Shown here: one piece after another, positions 10,036-18,084 of the stretch
Numbering within the stretch: position 1 is the stretch's first letter
Layout: every line of letters begins with the position of its first letter
Translations under genes and position numbers: made by a program
The notes under the pieces: generated by a model
Told to the model about the DNA's origin: nothing
Database searches by the model: none
Seen by the model: only the letters and a program-made list of their open reading frames with translations
Source: Oceanobacillus alkalisoli
Lineage (GTDB): Bacteria > Bacillota > Bacilli > Bacillales > Amphibacillaceae
Assembly (NCBI RefSeq): GCF_021556485.1
Contig: NZ_JAKGBW010000010.1
Location: forward strand, 1 to 64,000
Direction of reading: 5' to 3'
DNA length: 64,000 bases

Positions 10036-10051
10036 TTTCAGTAGGAAAATT

Positions 10052-10083
10052 GGTTGTCACCAAGTTTTAGGTGACAACCTTAA
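10052..10083 (+). terminator. Hairpin after yfhP
   Basis: GGTTGTCACC / GGTGACAACC perfect 10-bp stem; the T-tract is weak (TTAATT). Confidence 0.65.
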
Positions 10084-10122
10084 TTGCATTTGGGCAGTCC
10101 TATATTTTCTTAGCTGCCAAAT

Positions 10123-10154
10123 AAGAACAGCAGGATGGCCTGCTGTTCTTTTAT
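10123..10154. terminator. Terminator between yfhP and yfhH
   Basis: AAGAACAGCAGG / CCTGCTGTTCTT 12-bp stem followed by TTATTT; serves convergent genes. Confidence 0.88.
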
Positions 10155-10486
10155 TTATCCACTTTTTTACCAAGTAACGCAATCGGCAATGCTTCAATTT
10201 TTTCATAACGTTCATTAAGCAGATTTATTCGGTATCCCCAAGCAAAAATACCATCTATGTATTCAATCAGAAACCGGAAACCTGGCTCCATCTTCAATTG
10301 ATAAATTTCTTCTGGTTTGAAATCAGCAGGATTCATCGTATAGGAAATGGCAACCTGCATTTTTCTCTCATTAATCTGCACCTCCGAAATATTTCCGAGC
10401 TGCTCCGCTTTCTGTGCTTTTTCCTTTAATTCTCCGATTTCTTTATAGAGCTGCTCCACAGAGTAATCACTATATCGATAATTCAT
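10151..10486 (-). CDS. yfhH: YfhH family protein (DUF1811)
   Basis: 111-residue soluble protein: charged N-terminal helical part (about 1-55) and a small beta domain with MEPGFRFLIEYIDGIFAWG. Matches YfhH/DUF1811, of unknown function. It lies downstream of recX on the same strand, as in B. subtilis. AGGGGGAGAG precedes the ATG. Confidence 0.88.
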   Translation of the reverse strand: MNYRYSDYSVEQLYKEIGELKEKAQKAEQLGNISEVQINERKMQVAISYTMNPADFKPEEIYQLKMEPGFRFLIEYIDGIFAWGYRINLLNERYEKIEALPIALLGKKVDK

Positions 10487-10568
10487 TTTGCTCTCCCCCT
10501 ATCCTTCCTCTAGCTTACCAATTTTTTCACCGGGAAGGGAATAATCTAACTCCGAGCGGGAAAAATTG

Positions 10569-11384
10569 TTAATCCTGTTCCAACTGCTCCTCGATAAACC
10601 GCTCAATTAAATCGAATGAAAATCCTTTCCGGTACAAACCTTCTTTGATTTTATTCCGAAGCTCATATCCAGTAAATTTCGCTCCATGTCTCCTTACTAA
10701 CTTCTCACCTTGGTAAACAAGTGCATTCCATTCTTCATCTGCGTCCCGTTCACCGAAAAATTCGGATGCAACATCCTTTACAACATCTCGGGAAAAGCCT
10801 TTTTGCATCAAGTTCACTTGCAATTGCTCCATCCGTTTCCGAAAAGCGTGTTTGGAGGACTGCCGGAGTTTCTTTTCCGTAAACTTATATGCCTTATCGT
10901 ATTGCTCTTCATACGTATATATCGGGATGACATCTGCAATAATTACAGCACTGACACCTTTTTCTCTTAATTCTTGTTCAATCAGTTTCGGACCTTTCGA
11001 TGAGGTGTTCATTCTGGTTCTGACAAACATTTCAGCAAATTCCTTGTCATTAAGCAGTTTTTCTTTCGTCAGTCGCTCGATGATTTTTTCTATATATTCG
11101 GGTTCTACTTCCTTTTTCATTAAATAGTTATAAATTTCTTTTTTTGTCCGCATTCGGTAGCTTAAAAAATGGATACACTGGGTATAAAACTGATAGAGCT
11201 TTTCTTTTTGCGTTATCTTCTTGATTGTCTCTTCGTTCAGTTCCAGTCCTTTTCGCAGTCTGAATTCAATCAGTACGGCTTCATCGACACCGAAGGCAAA
11301 AGCTTCACCATTTCCATCATCAAGGAATATATTATAACGGCTCGCATTTTTCTGTTGCGTTGTAATTCGGGTAATTTTTTTCAA
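10569..11384 (-). CDS. recX: Recombination regulator RecX
   Basis: 271-residue RecX family protein, which modulates RecA filaments. Contains repeated three-helix units: LSYRMRTKKEIYNYLMKK, ERLTKEKLLNDKEFAEMFV and a further unit near RKGFSFDLIERF. The start is TTG (11384-11382) with AAGGGGTG 7 bases upstream. It is divergent from yfhF and followed by yfhH. Confidence 0.93.
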   Translation of the reverse strand: MKKITRITTQQKNASRYNIFLDDGNGEAFAFGVDEAVLIEFRLRKGLELNEETIKKITQKEKLYQFYTQCIHFLSYRMRTKKEIYNYLMKKEVEPEYIEKIIERLTKEKLLNDKEFAEMFVRTRMNTSSKGPKLIEQELREKGVSAVIIADVIPIYTYEEQYDKAYKFTEKKLRQSSKHAFRKRMEQLQVNLMQKGFSRDVVKDVASEFFGERDADEEWNALVYQGEKLVRRHGAKFTGYELRNKIKEGLYRKGFSFDLIERFIEEQLEQD

Positions 11385-11473
11385 AATGCTTCACCCCTTC
11401 CATCTTATTTTATCATGAAAAACATCGTATACAACTAATACTCATGCAAATCGTAAAACCTTGGAGGGATATT

Positions 11474-12361
11474 ATGAATTTTCTTATCACTGGTGCGACT
11501 GGATTTATCGGAAGGCACTTAACAGACCAACTGACTCAAAAAGGACATCAAATTTACGCCCTGACACGCTCTCCGAATAAATACGAAGATAAAGATCACG
11601 TAACGTATCTTTCTTATGATGTGAATCCAAAAGAGCTCCCGACGATTCACGGTGTCATTAACCTTGCCGGTGAGTCGCTATCCGGCTACTGGACGAATGC
11701 AAAACAAAAAGAAATCAGATACAGCAGAATCGAAGTGACAAGGCATATCGTCAGGCTTGTGCAGCAGTTAAAAGAGAGGCCAAAAGTATTCATTAATGGT
11801 TCAGCAGTCGGCTATTATGGAACATCGACCGAAATGATATTTACAGAACAAACAATCGAAACAGGAGATGATTTCCTTAGCTCTGTCGTTGTCGACTGGG
11901 AAAATGAGGCGAAGCAAATCGAATCAACAGGTATCCGAACCATATACGCACGCTTTGGAATTGTGCTCGGAAAAAATGAAGGTTCCCTCCCTCTCATGGA
12001 ACTTCCTGTAAAATTATTTGTTGGAGGAAAAATCGGTGACGGAGAGCAGTGGATTTCTTGGGTTCACGTGGAAGATGCAGCACGCCTCCTTTCTTTCTGT
12101 CTGTTCGAGGAAACTATTAAAGGTCCTGTAAATATTACCGCTCCCGCACCAAAGCGGAATAAAGACTTCTACCAGACACTGGCACGAGTATACAAGCGTC
12201 CACTTTGGCTTCCGGTTCCCCGACTGTTTATGCGAATTGCACTTGGTGAAATGTCAGAAATCATTACGAAAGGACAATTTGTTTATCCCAAGAAGGCAAT
12301 AGATTGTGGTTTCACTTTTCATTATCCGAAATTACCAGAGGCTCTCGCAAGCTTGAGATAA
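11474..12361 (+). CDS. yfhF: SDR39U1-type NAD-binding epimerase homologue YfhF
   Basis: 295-residue extended short-chain dehydrogenase-like protein (TIGR01777 family). N-terminal MNFLITGATGFIGRHL gives the GxxGxxG dinucleotide site; NGSAVGYYG carries the YG motif, and a DUF1731-like C-terminal tail (GEMSEIITKGQFVYPKKA) is present. GGAGGG sits 6 bases before the ATG at 11474; the earlier in-frame ATG at 11444 lacks a ribosome site. Enzymatic substrate unknown. Confidence 0.9.
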   Translation: MNFLITGATGFIGRHLTDQLTQKGHQIYALTRSPNKYEDKDHVTYLSYDVNPKELPTIHGVINLAGESLSGYWTNAKQKEIRYSRIEVTRHIVRLVQQLKERPKVFINGSAVGYYGTSTEMIFTEQTIETGDDFLSSVVVDWENEAKQIESTGIRTIYARFGIVLGKNEGSLPLMELPVKLFVGGKIGDGEQWISWVHVEDAARLLSFCLFEETIKGPVNITAPAPKRNKDFYQTLARVYKRPLWLPVPRLFMRIALGEMSEIITKGQFVYPKKAIDCGFTFHYPKLPEALASLR

Positions 12362-12453
12362 AGGCGTTTATTCTTTTAATTACGGCAGAAAAATCAGACG
12401 GAAAATAAACGAAATCCGTTAAAAATTTTTAATAATATTTTTTTAAAAAAACC

Positions 12454-12482
12454 ATTCACATTTTGCAAAATCCGGTGTAGAA
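12454..12482 (+). promoter_or_regulatory. Promoter of the GNAT leader RNA
   Basis: TTCACA (12454-12459), 17-base spacer, TAGAAT (12477-12482). It would start transcription near 12489, giving an untranslated leader of about 270 bases before the GNAT gene. Confidence 0.7.
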
Positions 12483-12488
12483 TGAGTT

Positions 12489-12758
12489 AAGTAAATTGAT
12501 TGCATCCTGCAGAAAAGAGATGACAGCTAACCGCATTTCGTACAATCTGGAAATTAAATAGGGAAGGCAAATGGTGCGCCACCAGTATGTTCTTACTGGT
12601 TCTAGTGGGTTCGATTCCCACCCCGAATTTTTGTTTATCGCAAGTTTCAGGCGTAATATTGTGAATAAAAATTCGTGGGTAGGATTCAAGAGGATCACTA
12701 GGCTTATTAGTGGCCGCACTTTGGACAATACCCACCTGAAATAAAGGAGGGTTTTTTT
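12489..12758 (+). ncRNA. Structured leader with pseudo-tRNA fold upstream of GNAT gene
   Basis: Seen: positions 12557-12628 fit tRNA geometry: 7-base acceptor strand (5 of 7 pairs with 12622-12628), D-arm GGC/GCC, an anticodon-like hairpin with a perfect 7-bp stem (12581-12587/12594-12600), a 5-base variable region, and a T-arm GTGGG-TTCGATT-CCCAC (12605-12621) with an exact GGTTCGANNCC B-box. The acceptor mismatches, even-numbered anticodon loop and missing CCA argue against a working tRNA. Next, a 14-bp hairpin (12624-12637/12662-12675) competes with the acceptor stem. Then TGGGTA (12676-12681) can pair with TACCCA (12729-12734), while CCCACCT (12731-12737) can instead pair with the ribosome site AGGAGGG (12745-12751), followed by seven Ts. 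This looks like a switch on translation or termination. I do not recognise it as a named RNA family. Confidence 0.6.
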
Positions 12759-13316
12759 ATGCTAAAAATGCGTGAATTACATGAGGTGCCAGTTCTGTAT
12801 GAATTGATGACACATCCTGAAGTATTTCCCTATGTTAGACAAAAAGCCGACACATTAGATGAATTTTATTTTGTAACAAGACAGACGATTGAATCCGAAC
12901 AAAACCGGGAGCTGATTTCGCGAACGATTCTGGATGAATTCGGGCAGCCGATCGGCACAATTAATTTATTTGACATTGAAGAGAATCATGGATTTCTCGC
13001 CACTTGGATTGGTAAGCCTTATTTTGGCAAAGGGTATAATCGCGAGGCAAAAGATAGGTTCTTTGACGAATTATTCTTTACCCAGGGGATTGACGGCATA
13101 TTCATGAAGGTGCGTAAGACGAATATCCGCTCTATGAAAGCCGTGTTAAAACTTCCATATATCGCATTAGCTAATGAAACCTATCCTGAAGTGTTTGCGA
13201 AAATCAATCCGGATGAGGAGATTTACGATTTATTCGTTATATCGAAAGAGAGCTATATCTCTTATAAACAATTCGTGCCTGTGGAAGCAACAGCCAGTGA
13301 TATAGAAGTTTCGTAA
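12759..13316 (+). CDS. GNAT family N-acetyltransferase (RimJ/RimL-like)
   Basis: 185-residue acyl-CoA-dependent acetyltransferase. The GNAT core is visible: GTINLFDIEENHGFLATWIG (beta strands 4-5 region) and the acetyl-CoA loop PYFGKGYNREA, followed by VRKTNIRSMKAVLKL, which resembles the V-x3-N-x2-S-x2-hydrophobic helix of RimL-type enzymes. AAAGGAGGG lies before the ATG. It is expressed from its own promoter through the long structured leader at 12489-12758. Target molecule unknown. Confidence 0.85.
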   Translation: MLKMRELHEVPVLYELMTHPEVFPYVRQKADTLDEFYFVTRQTIESEQNRELISRTILDEFGQPIGTINLFDIEENHGFLATWIGKPYFGKGYNREAKDRFFDELFFTQGIDGIFMKVRKTNIRSMKAVLKLPYIALANETYPEVFAKINPDEEIYDLFVISKESYISYKQFVPVEATASDIEVS

Positions 13317-13336
13317 GTATTTTTAAATATAAAAAT

Positions 13337-13379
13337 AACCAAAGCTGTTTCAGATGATGTCTGGGCAGCTTTGGTTTTA
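13337..13379. terminator. Terminator between GNAT gene and 13400 gene
   Basis: AACCAAAGCTG / CAGCTTTGGTT stem with T-run between convergent genes. Confidence 0.88.
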
Positions 13380-13399
13380 TTTTCTTCCCCATTAAGTTA

Positions 13400-13684
13400 C
13401 TACATTGGATTTTCCTTACCTAATTTAAACTTTTTCAGTGCTTTCTCCAATGCTTTTTCCTTCGTATGCTCAAACGCATATACCGTTTGTATACCCGAAC
13501 TCTCCAAGTCCATTGTCGCTTGCCAGATAAGACGCTTCTCTACCTCTTCAAAATAGATAATGGTTGTCGTTTTATCCATCACTTCTATTTCTATTCTTTG
13601 CTTATTAAACATAGTCCGCAATAGAAAGCTTTTCGTATAACTTGAGATGAATGGATGATATAATACCATGCAACCTAGTGACAA
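13400..13684 (-). CDS. Small conserved-type hypothetical protein
   Basis: 94 residues if started at TTG 13684, which has AAGGGGGTG at good spacing. From about residue 25 (MFNKQRIEIEVMDKTTTIIYF) the sequence predicts two beta strands and a lysine-rich C-terminal helix (HTKEKALEKALKKFKLGK). I do not recognise the family. No membrane segment. Downstream ATGs lack good ribosome sites. Confidence 0.6.
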   Translation of the reverse strand: MSLGCMVLYHPFISSYTKSFLLRTMFNKQRIEIEVMDKTTTIIYFEEVEKRLIWQATMDLESSGIQTVYAFEHTKEKALEKALKKFKLGKENPM

Positions 13685-13831
13685 AGTCTCACCCCCTTCG
13701 TTCCAATCAGGAACATATTATCATATGTTATGTAAACGAACAAGCGTAGCGCAACTTTCGCCTATTTCGCGTGATACCATATGTATTATCTAAAACGATA
13801 ATGTCATTTTAAAAAAAGTAGTGATGCCTAA

Positions 13832-14245
13832 ATGATTGAACAAATCGCTTATAATATAAAATTTTTACGGGAGCAAAAAAACTGGACCCAGCAAAAGCTC
13901 GCTGACCAATTAATGATTTCCCGCTCCACGGTGACGAAATGGGAAAATAGCCAGCTTACTCCTGATATCCAGAGTCTCATCAAGCTCAGTAGTGTATTTG
14001 ATATTACACTTGATAATCTTGTTGGGAATTACACACACCACAAAGAATTGATGAAGGAATTTAAACGGATTTATCGTTCTAAATCGATTGAATTCGATGA
14101 CGAGGCAGTTGAACTTGTGGAATATATGATGAAGTTCCCTGAACTTAAAGAACAAGTTTACCGTCTGCAGCAATTATCAATCAAAAAACAAATGTCGATT
14201 CAAAAGCTGCTTAGAAGCTTGATCGATCAATATGAACAAATTTGA
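13832..14245 (+). CDS. XRE-family transcriptional regulator
   Basis: 137 residues. Residues 1-62 form a helix-turn-helix of the Cro/CI type (NIKFLREQKNWTQQKLADQL, then ISRSTVTKWENSQLTPD). The rest is a charged, helical C-terminal domain, possibly for dimerisation. Single-gene unit with its own terminator. The target is unknown; the neighbouring GntR operon is separated by an R2 repeat. The ribosome site is weak. Confidence 0.88.
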   Translation: MIEQIAYNIKFLREQKNWTQQKLADQLMISRSTVTKWENSQLTPDIQSLIKLSSVFDITLDNLVGNYTHHKELMKEFKRIYRSKSIEFDDEAVELVEYMMKFPELKEQVYRLQQLSIKKQMSIQKLLRSLIDQYEQI

Positions 14246-14277
14246 AAAAAGAGAGCAGGAAAATTGCTCTCTTTTTT
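14245..14277 (+). terminator. Terminator of XRE gene
   Basis: AAAAAAGAGAGCA / TGCTCTCTTTTTT stem-loop. Confidence 0.9.
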
Positions 14278-14324
14278 ATTGTCTAATATTTTATAAAATA
14301 TAAATACTGGGATAAGTGAAATCG

Positions 14325-14486
14325 CTAGAACTAGCCACGTCCGGCTCCAGCGCCCAGCAACTAGCAAACTTCACACTCCTCCAATCGATAAGTCAACATC
14401 AACTCACTATCGTTCGTTGTGTTTCCTTTATCTCTTTCCGGAGTGCTCCGGTTTGTACGTTGCTAAACGGGCGCTAACGCCTTTGT
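14325..14486 (-). repeat. R2 repeat, copy 1
   Basis: Read on the minus strand: GGCGTTAGCGCCCGTTTAGC, AACGTACAAACCGGAGCACT, GATAAAGGAAAC, AGTGAGTTGATGTTGAC, then TTGCTGGGCGCTGGAGCC and GGACGTGGCT. The same ordered blocks occur at 34652, 49338 and 53612. It fills the gap between the XRE gene and the GntR operon. Confidence 0.8.
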
Positions 14487-14488
14487 TA

Positions 14489-14537
14489 TTGTTTAAAATC
14501 CGTTTGTCTGTTATATTAGTAGTATAACAGACAAACG
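14489..14537 (+). promoter_or_regulatory. Promoter and 15-bp palindromic operator of the GntR operon
   Basis: Promoter TTGTTT (14489-14494), 17 bases, TATATT (14512-14517). Overlapping the -10 is a perfect inverted repeat CGTTTGTCTGTTATA (14501-14515) / TATAACAGACAAACG (14523-14537) with a 7-base centre. A GntR/YtrA-type gene follows at once, so autorepression at this site is the natural reading (inference). Confidence 0.8.
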
Positions 14538-14540
14538 AAT

Positions 14541-14567
14541 GGGACAGTTGCACTGACCCCGTGTCCC
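14541..14567. repeat. R4 short repeat, half copy
   Basis: GGGACAGTTGCACTGACCCC plus GTGTCCC, the R4 signature. Here it lies in the 5' leader of the GntR operon, between operator and ribosome site, not behind a stop codon. Confidence 0.6.
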
Positions 14568-14587
14568 AGTGAAAGGTGGGTTTGTGT

Positions 14588-14989
14588 ATGTTTTTGGAAC
14601 TTGATATGGCTGGGGATAAGCCGATTTACGTTCAGTTGAAGGAGCAGGTTATTGAGGGTATTGCGCGGGGGAGTTTACGCCCTGGGGATGATTTGCCTTC
14701 TGTCAGGGCACTTGCTGCTGATATTGGAATTAATCTGCATACGGTGAATAAAGTCTATCAGCAGCTGCGGCAAGAAGGATATATTCAGATTCACCGGAGC
14801 AGGGGTGTCATGATTCACCCGGACGGCTTTATTAAAGCGGACAAAACGTACCGCACAAATCTTAAAGCAACTTTACGCCCCCTTATTGCGGAAGCGATCG
14901 TTCGCGATTTAAGTGCAGAGGAGTTCACTCGCTTATCTCAAGAAGTATATGAACAAATTCTAACGAAAGAAGGTGGAGAAAATGAATGA
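14588..14989 (+). CDS. GntR family regulator, YtrA subfamily
   Basis: 133 residues. N-terminal winged helix (PIYVQLKEQVIEGIARGSLR, GDDLPSVRALAADIGINLHT, VNKVYQQLRQEGYI) and a short C-terminal helical dimerisation tail, as in YtrA/YhcF regulators that control ABC transporter operons. The ATG at 14588 has AAAGGTGGG 7 bases upstream; the GTG at 14576 overlaps the ribosome site. Its stop overlaps the next start (ATGAATGA). It probably represses its own operon at 14501-14537. Confidence 0.92.
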   Translation: MFLELDMAGDKPIYVQLKEQVIEGIARGSLRPGDDLPSVRALAADIGINLHTVNKVYQQLRQEGYIQIHRSRGVMIHPDGFIKADKTYRTNLKATLRPLIAEAIVRDLSAEEFTRLSQEVYEQILTKEGGENE

Positions 14990-16075
14990 GTTCCTGTTCC
15001 CCATTATCGTTTTAACAATCTTTATTCCAGTCGTATTGACCCCCTACTGGACACGGAGGACGGAAAGCTTTGGAGTTACAATTCCGCAGAAGATTTATCC
15101 TAGCGACGAACTAAAGGAAATGAGAAAACAATATGCAGGCTACACAAGTATATTTGCTCTGCTTCTGTTAATCGTTTTATTCATTTTAAGCCGGAACACA
15201 TCTGTTCAGGAATTGGGAATCCTGTTAACCATCATCACCCTTCTATATTTAACAGCCAGCTTTCTCATTTATTTGAAATTCCACTTTCAGATGAAAAAAC
15301 TAAAAGAAAAAAGAAATTGGAATGAAGGAAAAAGCCAGCGACTTTTTATTAGTACAAATTTCCACCAGGATAAATTAAGATATTCAAATCTCTGGTTTCT
15401 AATCTCTTTCTTCATTACGTTTATCGTTATATTTTTTACCTTTAAAAATTACCATTTGCTTCCTGAACGAATTCCAATGCAATATGATTTCTCTGGCGAG
15501 GTAACTTCCTGGGCGGACAAATCTTATCGTTCGGCACTGCTCTTTCCGGTTCTAATGCTTTATATGACGTTAATCTTTCTATTTGTCAATACAATCATCT
15601 CTCGGGCAAAACAACAGATAGATAGTGAAGATCCTGAAAAATCATTGAAACAAAATGCAATGTTCCGGAGAAGATGGTCGCTTTTCACCATTATCGGCGG
15701 TATATCTCTAACCTCGCTATTTGCATTTGCACAAGCCAGTCTATTTTTCAACTTCAGCCCTGCTGTATTCATGATTATAACACTCGGCTTTACAGTCTTG
15801 TTCATTGGTGGATCTATTTACCTTTCCTTCACCACGGGTCAAGGCGGGAGCAGAATCAAGCATGGCACAATGAGCAAGGACGGGAAAACAATTAATCGCG
15901 ATGACGATAAATATTGGAAGCTTGGTGTCATTTATTTTAACAGGAATGATCCTGCACTCTTTCTTGAAAAAAGGTTCGGTGTCGGGTGGACGATTATCTT
16001 GCTCGACCTTTAGCATGGATGACACTTCTTTTGATTATCGGGCTCGCGATTCTTATTCCACTATTATTCAGTTAA
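14982..16075 (+). pseudogene. DUF1648/DUF5808-type membrane protein, frameshifted near the 3' end
   Basis: Polytopic membrane protein of the GntR-ABC operon with about seven predicted helices; residues ~145-215 resemble DUF1648 (LPERIPMQYDFSGEVTSWADKS) and the C-terminal part has the DUF5808 hallmark NRNDPALFLEKRFGVGWT. The open frame ends at 16013 with IILLDL. In another frame the DNA continues as ARPLAWMTLLLIIGLAILIP and stops at 16075, which is the expected last membrane helix. A one-base loss near 15992-16000 explains this. It may be a real mutation or an assembly error; the protein could still be made without its last helix. Confidence 0.75.
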
Positions 16076-16090
16076 ATTGGAGGGGTAATT

Positions 16091-16297
16091 ATGAATCAAC
16101 TTGCAATGGACTCTCTTAATTTAGGATTGATTTTACCACTATTTTTCATCCAAGGAATCTTAATTATCGTAGCGGTTTTTGACTGGATCAAACAAGAAGA
16201 AAACGTCCGAGGCAACCGTTGGGTATGGCTAGTTATCATCTTAGTTCTCACTATCGTTGGTCCGATTCTATACTTTATCTTTGGAAGGAGAAGATGA
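16091..16297 (+). CDS. PLDc_N domain membrane protein (YxlE-like)
   Basis: 68 residues, two membrane helices separated by DWIKQEENVRGNRWVW, ending GPILYFIFGRRR, the PLDc_N (phospholipase D N-terminal/cardiolipin synthase-like) module. In B. subtilis, YxlE of this type sits in the sigY-yxlCDEFG operon upstream of ABC genes yxlF and yxlG, the same order as here. The stop overlaps the next start (ATGATGA). Confidence 0.85.
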   Translation: MNQLAMDSLNLGLILPLFFIQGILIIVAVFDWIKQEENVRGNRWVWLVIILVLTIVGPILYFIFGRRR

Positions 16298-17205
16298 TGA
16301 GCATCCTTACCGTAACAGGCTTACTTAAAGCGTACAAAGATATGACTGCTGTACGGGGTGTGGATTTCTCCCTCTCTGAAGGGAAATGCATTGCACTCAT
16401 TGGTCCAAATGGCGCCGGGAAAACGACGATCTTACGGATTCTTGCTGGACTGCTGAAACAGACGGATGGCGATGTTACTTTTTCCGGTAAAGAAGCAAAT
16501 GCGGATATTCGTGAATTTATTGGCTACCTGCCACAATACCCTGTTTTTCCTAGTTGGATGACAGCACGTGAATTTCTGCTTTTCAGTGGAGAAATTGCAA
16601 GCCTCCCAAAAGAAGAAGCAGCGAGACGTGCGGAAGATTTAGCAGAACAAGTTGGCATTAAAGATGCACTCGACAAACGGATTAGCGATTTTTCCGGAGG
16701 GATGAAGCAGCGTCTTGGAATTGCCCAAGCGATCATCCACTCTCCCGAGCTCCTGCTGCTTGATGAACCAGTTTCATCCCTTGACCCAATTGGTCGGCGC
16801 GACGTATTAACCTTACTTGAAAGATTGAAGAAGGAAATGACGATTCTTTTCTCGACTCATATTTTAAATGATGCCGAAGAAGTTTGTGATGAGCTACTCT
16901 TGCTTCATCAAGGAGAAATCATGGAAGCAGGCTCGATGGAAGCATTGCGGCAAAAATATCAGACCTCTGTCATTGAACTTGAATTTCAGGAAAATCCTGA
17001 GCAATACCTCGAGAAGTTAAAAAGTCTGCCCGGAATAATGGACTGCAAACTTGAAAGGCAAATTATAAAAATTCCCGCAGCTGATATCGCCGAGGCGCGA
17101 AAATGTATTTTCCAAACTGCAACAGAGGAAAATTGGCCGATTATCGGTTTTAATTTAAATCGGGCCTCTCTTGAAGACCTATTTATGAAGGCGGTGAAGC
17201 AATGA
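16294..17205 (+). CDS. ABC transporter ATP-binding protein (YxlF-like)
   Basis: 303 residues. Walker A GPNGAGKTT near residue 38, signature FSGGMKQRLG near 136, Walker B LLLLDEPVSSLDP near 156, and the H-loop STHIL. The C-terminal ~80 residues form an extra regulatory domain seen in drug/bacitracin/lantibiotic-type exporters. GGAAGGAG precedes overlapping ATG codons at 16294 and 16297; either may be used. The longer in-frame start at 16219 runs back into the previous gene. Pairs with the permease that overlaps its 3' end by 4 bases. Confidence 0.93.
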   Translation: MMSILTVTGLLKAYKDMTAVRGVDFSLSEGKCIALIGPNGAGKTTILRILAGLLKQTDGDVTFSGKEANADIREFIGYLPQYPVFPSWMTAREFLLFSGEIASLPKEEAARRAEDLAEQVGIKDALDKRISDFSGGMKQRLGIAQAIIHSPELLLLDEPVSSLDPIGRRDVLTLLERLKKEMTILFSTHILNDAEEVCDELLLLHQGEIMEAGSMEALRQKYQTSVIELEFQENPEQYLEKLKSLPGIMDCKLERQIIKIPAADIAEARKCIFQTATEENWPIIGFNLNRASLEDLFMKAVKQ

Positions 17206-17981
17206 GACAGTGGCAAACACTTGTGAAAAAAGAACTGATTGCGAGCTTCCGTGACAAGAAATGGATTTGGGTACCGCTCGTACTTATTCTCCTTGCCGTC
17301 ATGGATCCCGTATCTAATTATTATTTGCCGCAAATTCTTGAGTCCGTCGGGGGACTCCCGGATGGTGCAGTGTTCGAGATGCCTGAAGTAACCGCGACTG
17401 ACGCAATTGGGATGAGTATGGGACAACTCAGCAGTCTCGGTGTGTTGATTTTCGTTCTTATTTCGATGGGTACGATTGCTGGAGAAAGAAAATCAGGTGT
17501 TGCTGAACTCATCCTCGTAAAACCGATATCCTACACGACTTATATTATGAGTAAATGGACGGGATTACTGGCGCTTGTGCTTGTGTCATATGTGATAAGT
17601 ATGCTGTTTGCCTGGTATTATATTGGGCTACTCTATGCGTTTATTCCTGCAGGAGATTTTATATTCCTTTTATTCTTTTACGGGCTCTGGTTTATTCTCG
17701 TCGCTACATTGTCGATATTTTATAATACCGTGTTCAATTCTCCCGGACTCGTCGCCTTTGGAACTATTGCAACAATCATTGTGCTGAGCGTCATTACAAG
17801 CTTGTTCGGACAAAAATTAAATTACAGTCCGAGTAATCTCTCAAACCACGCACTCAACTATTTACAAACCGGCAAGATTCAAGGAGCATTAATCGGGTCA
17901 GCAGTAACAACTATTATCATTAGTGCTCTGCTTCTTGTTTGGAGTATTTATATTTTCCAGACGAAAGAGCATGCATCATAG
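17202..17981 (+). CDS. ABC-2 type permease (YxlG-like)
   Basis: 259 residues with six predicted membrane segments, first near residues 23-42. A short N-terminal WQTLVKKELIASFRDKKW amphipathic stretch and GERKSGVAELILVKPIS mark the ABC-2 superfamily. Start overlaps the ATPase stop (ATGA), GAAGGCGGTG upstream. Substrate unknown; YtrA-controlled operons often respond to cell-wall antibiotics. Confidence 0.9.
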   Translation: MRQWQTLVKKELIASFRDKKWIWVPLVLILLAVMDPVSNYYLPQILESVGGLPDGAVFEMPEVTATDAIGMSMGQLSSLGVLIFVLISMGTIAGERKSGVAELILVKPISYTTYIMSKWTGLLALVLVSYVISMLFAWYYIGLLYAFIPAGDFIFLLFFYGLWFILVATLSIFYNTVFNSPGLVAFGTIATIIVLSVITSLFGQKLNYSPSNLSNHALNYLQTGKIQGALIGSAVTTIIISALLLVWSIYIFQTKEHAS

Positions 17982-18057
17982 GTTGCACCTTTATCACTCA
18001 CCCAAACAGGAAAACAACAAGACTTTACTTTCCTAATAACCGCTTCATTCATGATTA

Positions 18058-18084
18058 AACCAGCTTAACTTGCTGGTTTTTTAT
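18058..18084. terminator. Terminator after ABC operon
   Basis: AACCAGC / GCTGGTT stem and T-run between convergent genes. Confidence 0.8.

Noticed and set aside
12557-12628. A functional tRNA gene.
   Set aside because: Two acceptor mismatches, an 8-base (or 6-base) anticodon loop, no CCA and immediate T-run make a working tRNA unlikely; kept as a pseudo-tRNA domain of a leader.
12456-12735. Two overlapping minus-strand open frames giving products with motifs such as WESNPLEPVRT and GIEPTRTSKN.
   Set aside because: Such translations are typical shadows of tRNA T-arm sequence. There is no ribosome site, and the region is better explained as a plus-strand structured leader.
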